A stretch of 64,000 nt of DNA from Colius striatus (Eukaryota; Chordata; Aves; Coliiformes; Coliidae), in contig NC_084790.1 of assembly GCF_028858725.1 (NCBI RefSeq), forward strand, positions 32,591,031 through 32,655,030, in the 5' to 3' direction. Positions 60,948 to 64,000 of the stretch are shown one piece after another (the first letter of the stretch is position 1; every line of letters begins with the position of its first letter). The notes under the pieces were generated by a model. That model saw only the letters and a list, made by a program, of their open reading frames with translations. It did no database searches and was not told the origin of the DNA. Position numbers and translations under genes: made by a program.

Positions 60948-62172
60948 TGTCATGGTTTGACATGACAGCCGTTTCTGGTAAGAGGGAAGGGGCTGTAAAG
61001 ATGGCCCCTGTAAGAAGTTGCTCAAAACTGTCCCCAGCTCTGAGCCAGACTCACTGCTGGGGCTGAGCCAATTAGACACCTCCAGAAGAAGTCGGAAAAG
61101 GAGGTTTTTTCCTCCATCTTCTTCCTGTTTCTTCTTTCTTCTGACCCTTCTTCTTCTTCTTCTTCTGGCTGGTGGTGGTGCAAGGAGTAGGAATAGTCAG
61201 AAAAACAACCATGCGGACTCCAAGGTCAGTGATGAAAGAGAGGAGGAGGTGTGCTGGAGCAGAGACTCCCCTGCATTCTACAGAGAGAACTGGTGAAGCT
61301 GAGATTTATTTTCATTTCTTTGAAGACTCCGCATCAGTGGTAGAGACTCATTTTGCTAAAGCTGGGCCCGGACCAGAGGCAGCGATTCACTTCATTAAAG
61401 GCCCCAAACCAGGGACAGTAACTATGGCCAGAGGAGGTCATGTCCCATGGGAGGGACCCAATAACTTCGCCAAAGACCCTGAGCCAGGGGCAGTGATTTT
61501 CTTCTTTAAAAACTATGGCTGGAAGAGGCCGTGTCCCGAAGGAGGGATCTTTTATCACTATGGCCGGAGCAGGCCATGTCCCAAGGAAGGGAACCAATAT
61601 CCACAGTTATAACTGTGAGGAGGAACCCACAACAAAGCAGCTCATTAAACTTATGCCCAGAAAAGGCCTTGTCCTGAGAGAGGGACCTTGTAACTGCAGA
61701 AATTGCAACTGTGGAGAAGAATCCACACCAGAGATATACACCAAGGACTGCATCCCGTGTGAGGGACCCTGTATTGGCAGAAGCCGCAGCTGCTGGGAAC
61801 AACCCACACCAGAGAAGTTCGTTAAGGACTGTGCCCCGGGGAAGGAACCCCATATTGGAGCAGGGGAAGAATGCCAGGAGTCATCCTCATCTGGGCAGAC
61901 AGAAGCAGCAGGGCCCATCTGTGAGAGACTGACCACATCCCCCATTCCCTGCCCCTCTGAGTCGTTGAGGGGGGAGGAAATAGAGATATCGGGAGCAGTG
62001 AGCTGGGCCTCGGAAGAAAGGAGGGATGGGGGAGGGAGATCTTAAAGTGCTGGTTGTAATTTTCTCATCATCCTACTCCCTTTTTGCTTTTATTCTGTTC
62101 TGTTTCTTGTAGAATAAACTTTCCTACTTTCCTCTGTAAGTTGAGTACTGGAGTCTGTTTTGCCAGGAACTA
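60948..62172 (+). mobile_element. LTR, family A, copy 2 (within the composite unit)
   Basis: It begins TGTCATGGTTTGAC and aligns with 49360-51161. The interior (61350-61860) is a run of degenerate ~60-bp units with GTCCCATGGGAGGGACC-like cores. AATAAA lies near 62112. The right edge is set by the end of similarity with copy 1, so it is approximate. Two frames of 146 and 176 codons run through the repeats; I regard them as chance. Confidence 0.7.
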
Positions 62173-62352
62173 TAATTGGCAGCGAGCCCTCCCTGCCCTT
62201 GTTTTAATCCAAAACAACATTGCTTATCTTTTTACTTTCATTTCGCTGACGCCTCCCCCAAGCTAACCCTCTAGGGTGGGGGTGAATGGGGACATCAAGC
62301 AAGAGGCTATCGTGGTGCTGCTGTGCTAGCTGGGCCAAACCATGACAATGTA

Positions 62353-63458
62353 AAATAAGTTCTTTTATGTTTTCTCAAAGACAAATATTGACTGTTGCTT
62401 TGTCAGCAATTGCACATGTAATCAGCCTGGAAGGGTTTGGAAAGCGAAGTGATAAAGTTATTTCTCGGAATGATGATAAAACACGTTCATTCGATAGTAA
62501 CTGGAGAATATCTAATAGCCTCTATCAGAACAAGTTTTTTTTTTACACTAGAAAGTCCATATAACATGCATGCAACAGTATTAAAAGATCTGGATGAAAG
62601 ATTCTCTAGGATATTAACATTTATTTTGAATAAATATTCTACCAGACTGAATGCTTCAGAATACTGAAAGTAGGAAGATAATATTTAAAAGTTATAACTG
62701 ATATAACACAGCTAATTAAGACACCAAATAACATAATCACAGCAGCTTTGTAGGTTTTGATTATTAAAAAGCAAGCCCACGTGATAAACCAAAACTTTAA
62801 TTATTATGAACCTGAACTTATTTGTTAATTGATATTTGTGGAAAACAGATTATTTTTATTAACATTGTATGCACATATATATAATAATTTTAATAATAAT
62901 AACCACTTTAATATGCTAACACTTTCTTCTGAAATTCACTTTCATGCCATTTTATATCAGAACAGGAAAGAATGTCCACTTAGCATGGTTCTCACTACAT
63001 GAATAACAAATTGATTGCTAATACTAGAAGTGCAACTGTATTGCAGGAACCAACAATTCATTCATGTTCTTAATTCTACCACTAAGTTGGAGTGAATATA
63101 ATTACTCATATATTAATTGAGTTCAAAGATAGGTAATATGTATCACAGAACATCAGTTACTGATCCAGAACCATCTGGATTGCTTTCCAGTATAAATTAT
63201 AGAGAGTCGTTTTACAAGAAGGTACTCTAAAGTGAGAAGTAGTAGGTATATAAAATATTAGGGGTAAAAGATGTTTATTGGATAAATTTAATTTCTCAGA
63301 GTAAGAGTCCAATATAAAAATTAGTCAGAGACTAATATAAAAATAGAGTTCTGGCTTTTTCAAAAATTTATGGTAGAAGGGTCATTTAAATTTAAGAAGG
63401 AAGCTGGTAAATAACAGCAAGATTCAAAAAAGTATGAGAAAGCTGATTACATGATTTT
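62353..63458. other. Non-coding DNA, nothing recognised
   Basis: AT-rich; no gene or repeat was recognised. Confidence 0.4.
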
Positions 63459-63460
63459 CA

Positions 63461-63618
63461 TAGAATCATAGAATGGTAGGGGTTGGAAGGGACTTTTAGA
63501 GATCATCTAGTCCAAAACACCTGCAGAAGCAGGTCTACCTAGATCAAGCCACATAGGAACATGTCCAGGCAGGTCCTGAAGACCTCCAAGAAAGGAGACT
63601 CCACAACCTCCCTGGGCA
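63461..63618 (-). mobile_element. CR1 3' end fragment, minus strand
   Basis: The tail CATAGAATCATAGAATGGTA and about 155 bases of CR1 are present, cut off after CTCCCTGGGCA. Confidence 0.92.
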
Positions 63619-64000
63619 TCAATACTTCCACAATGGACCACAAAGTGACAAGGGCAGATGAGGCAGCTCAAATAGTACCCTCTCCTAGATGGTCTTAGGC
63701 CAGAGCCATACTTCAATCACAGGTCCACCACAAGCCCAGATGAACACAGGGGCACAAAAGTAGGCAGAGGGTAACCAGATTTAGGACATAGAAAAAGACT
63801 TACCCTGTCTTCTCTTGAAGCCCATAATGTGGTTTTCTCAAGAGAGGCTCAGTCCTGGCATACAGATGTGAAATATATCATAAAAGGAGAAACTCTGTAG
63901 CAGCTTTGAGGCTGATGGTGAATTGGGCGGCTGGCCTAGGTCTATGGGAGACATTATGGGATGCAACAGAAGGGCATTCTGGGACTGCACAAGACTCATA
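63619..64000. other. Window end, nothing recognised
   Basis: Unique sequence up to the edge; no gene or repeat was recognised. Confidence 0.4.

Larger units (their letters stand above)
60308..62347 (+). mobile_element. Composite ERV/LTR unit with 5-bp flanks
   Basis: The unit opens with a 425-bp LTR (TGTCCTGGTTTGAGC to AAACCACGACA), then a primer-binding-site-like motif and ~190 bases of leader, then a family A LTR (from 60948), and finally ~170 bases ending CCAAACCATGACA. The outer ends are flanked by ATGTA on both sides (60303-60307, 62348-62352), whereas the inner LTR has no matching flanks. This favours one integration with unlike ends over two independent events, but a 5-bp match alone could be chance. 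Confidence 0.6.

Noticed and set aside
61172..62045. 146- and 176-residue frames in LTR A copy 2
   Set aside because: They follow the internal repeat units, and I see no equivalent long frames in copy 1.
62173..62200. Second primer-binding site after LTR A (TTGGCAGCGAG)
   Set aside because: It starts with TGG near an LTR end, but I could not match it to a tRNA 3' end with confidence.

Overview
The window is nuclear DNA from a bird. The evidence is the many CR1 LINE copies with the avian tail (repeated ATTCTATG 8-mers), avian-type LTR elements, AT-rich non-coding DNA, and one recognisable vertebrate gene, FAM174A, on the minus strand. FAM174A is on chromosome Z in chicken (remembered synteny, not tested), so a Z-linked origin is likely. 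I see no bacterial genes, CRISPR array, rRNA or tRNA.

Host gene. FAM174A (a small type I membrane protein, DUF1180 family) runs right to left. Exon 1 (21594-21871) encodes a signal peptide, a low-complexity lumenal part and the membrane helix. Exon 2 (12179-12319) encodes the cytoplasmic tail with an eight-aspartate run. The proposed exon 3 starts at 7626 and supplies one coding base plus a TAA stop. The splice phases agree (2/2) and the product is 140 residues. A CpG island covers 21215-22080 and resumes at 22605-22765; a solo retroviral LTR with a 4-bp target duplication splits it.

ERV cluster. At 23625-30026 lies a defective gammaretrovirus-like provirus of the same family as that solo LTR. 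It has a 5' LTR, a primer-binding site, a leader with a five-unit 48-bp repeat, a long gag ORF with an internal duplication, a broken protease/RT/RNase H/integrase region, only the end of env, a polypurine tract and a truncated 3' LTR. An unrelated 504-bp solo LTR is inserted in pol. The 3' LTR is fused to part of another LTR and then to a CR1.

Right half (31.5-64 kb). This is AT-rich sequence with no gene that I can recognise. It is dotted with CR1 fragments on both strands and LTR elements: two copies of an ~1-kb LTR (family B) with clean 5-bp duplications and a shared 183-188-residue ORF; an older LTR (family A) interrupted by one of them; and a composite ERV at 60308-62347 flanked by a 5-bp repeat.

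I found no clear new multi-gene system. The most interesting signals are the LTR inside the FAM174A CpG island, the repeat/hairpin array and upstream ORF in the provirus leader, the LTR-borne ORF shared by two copies, and the composite ERV. Boundaries were read by eye and are approximate unless set by a target duplication or splice site.
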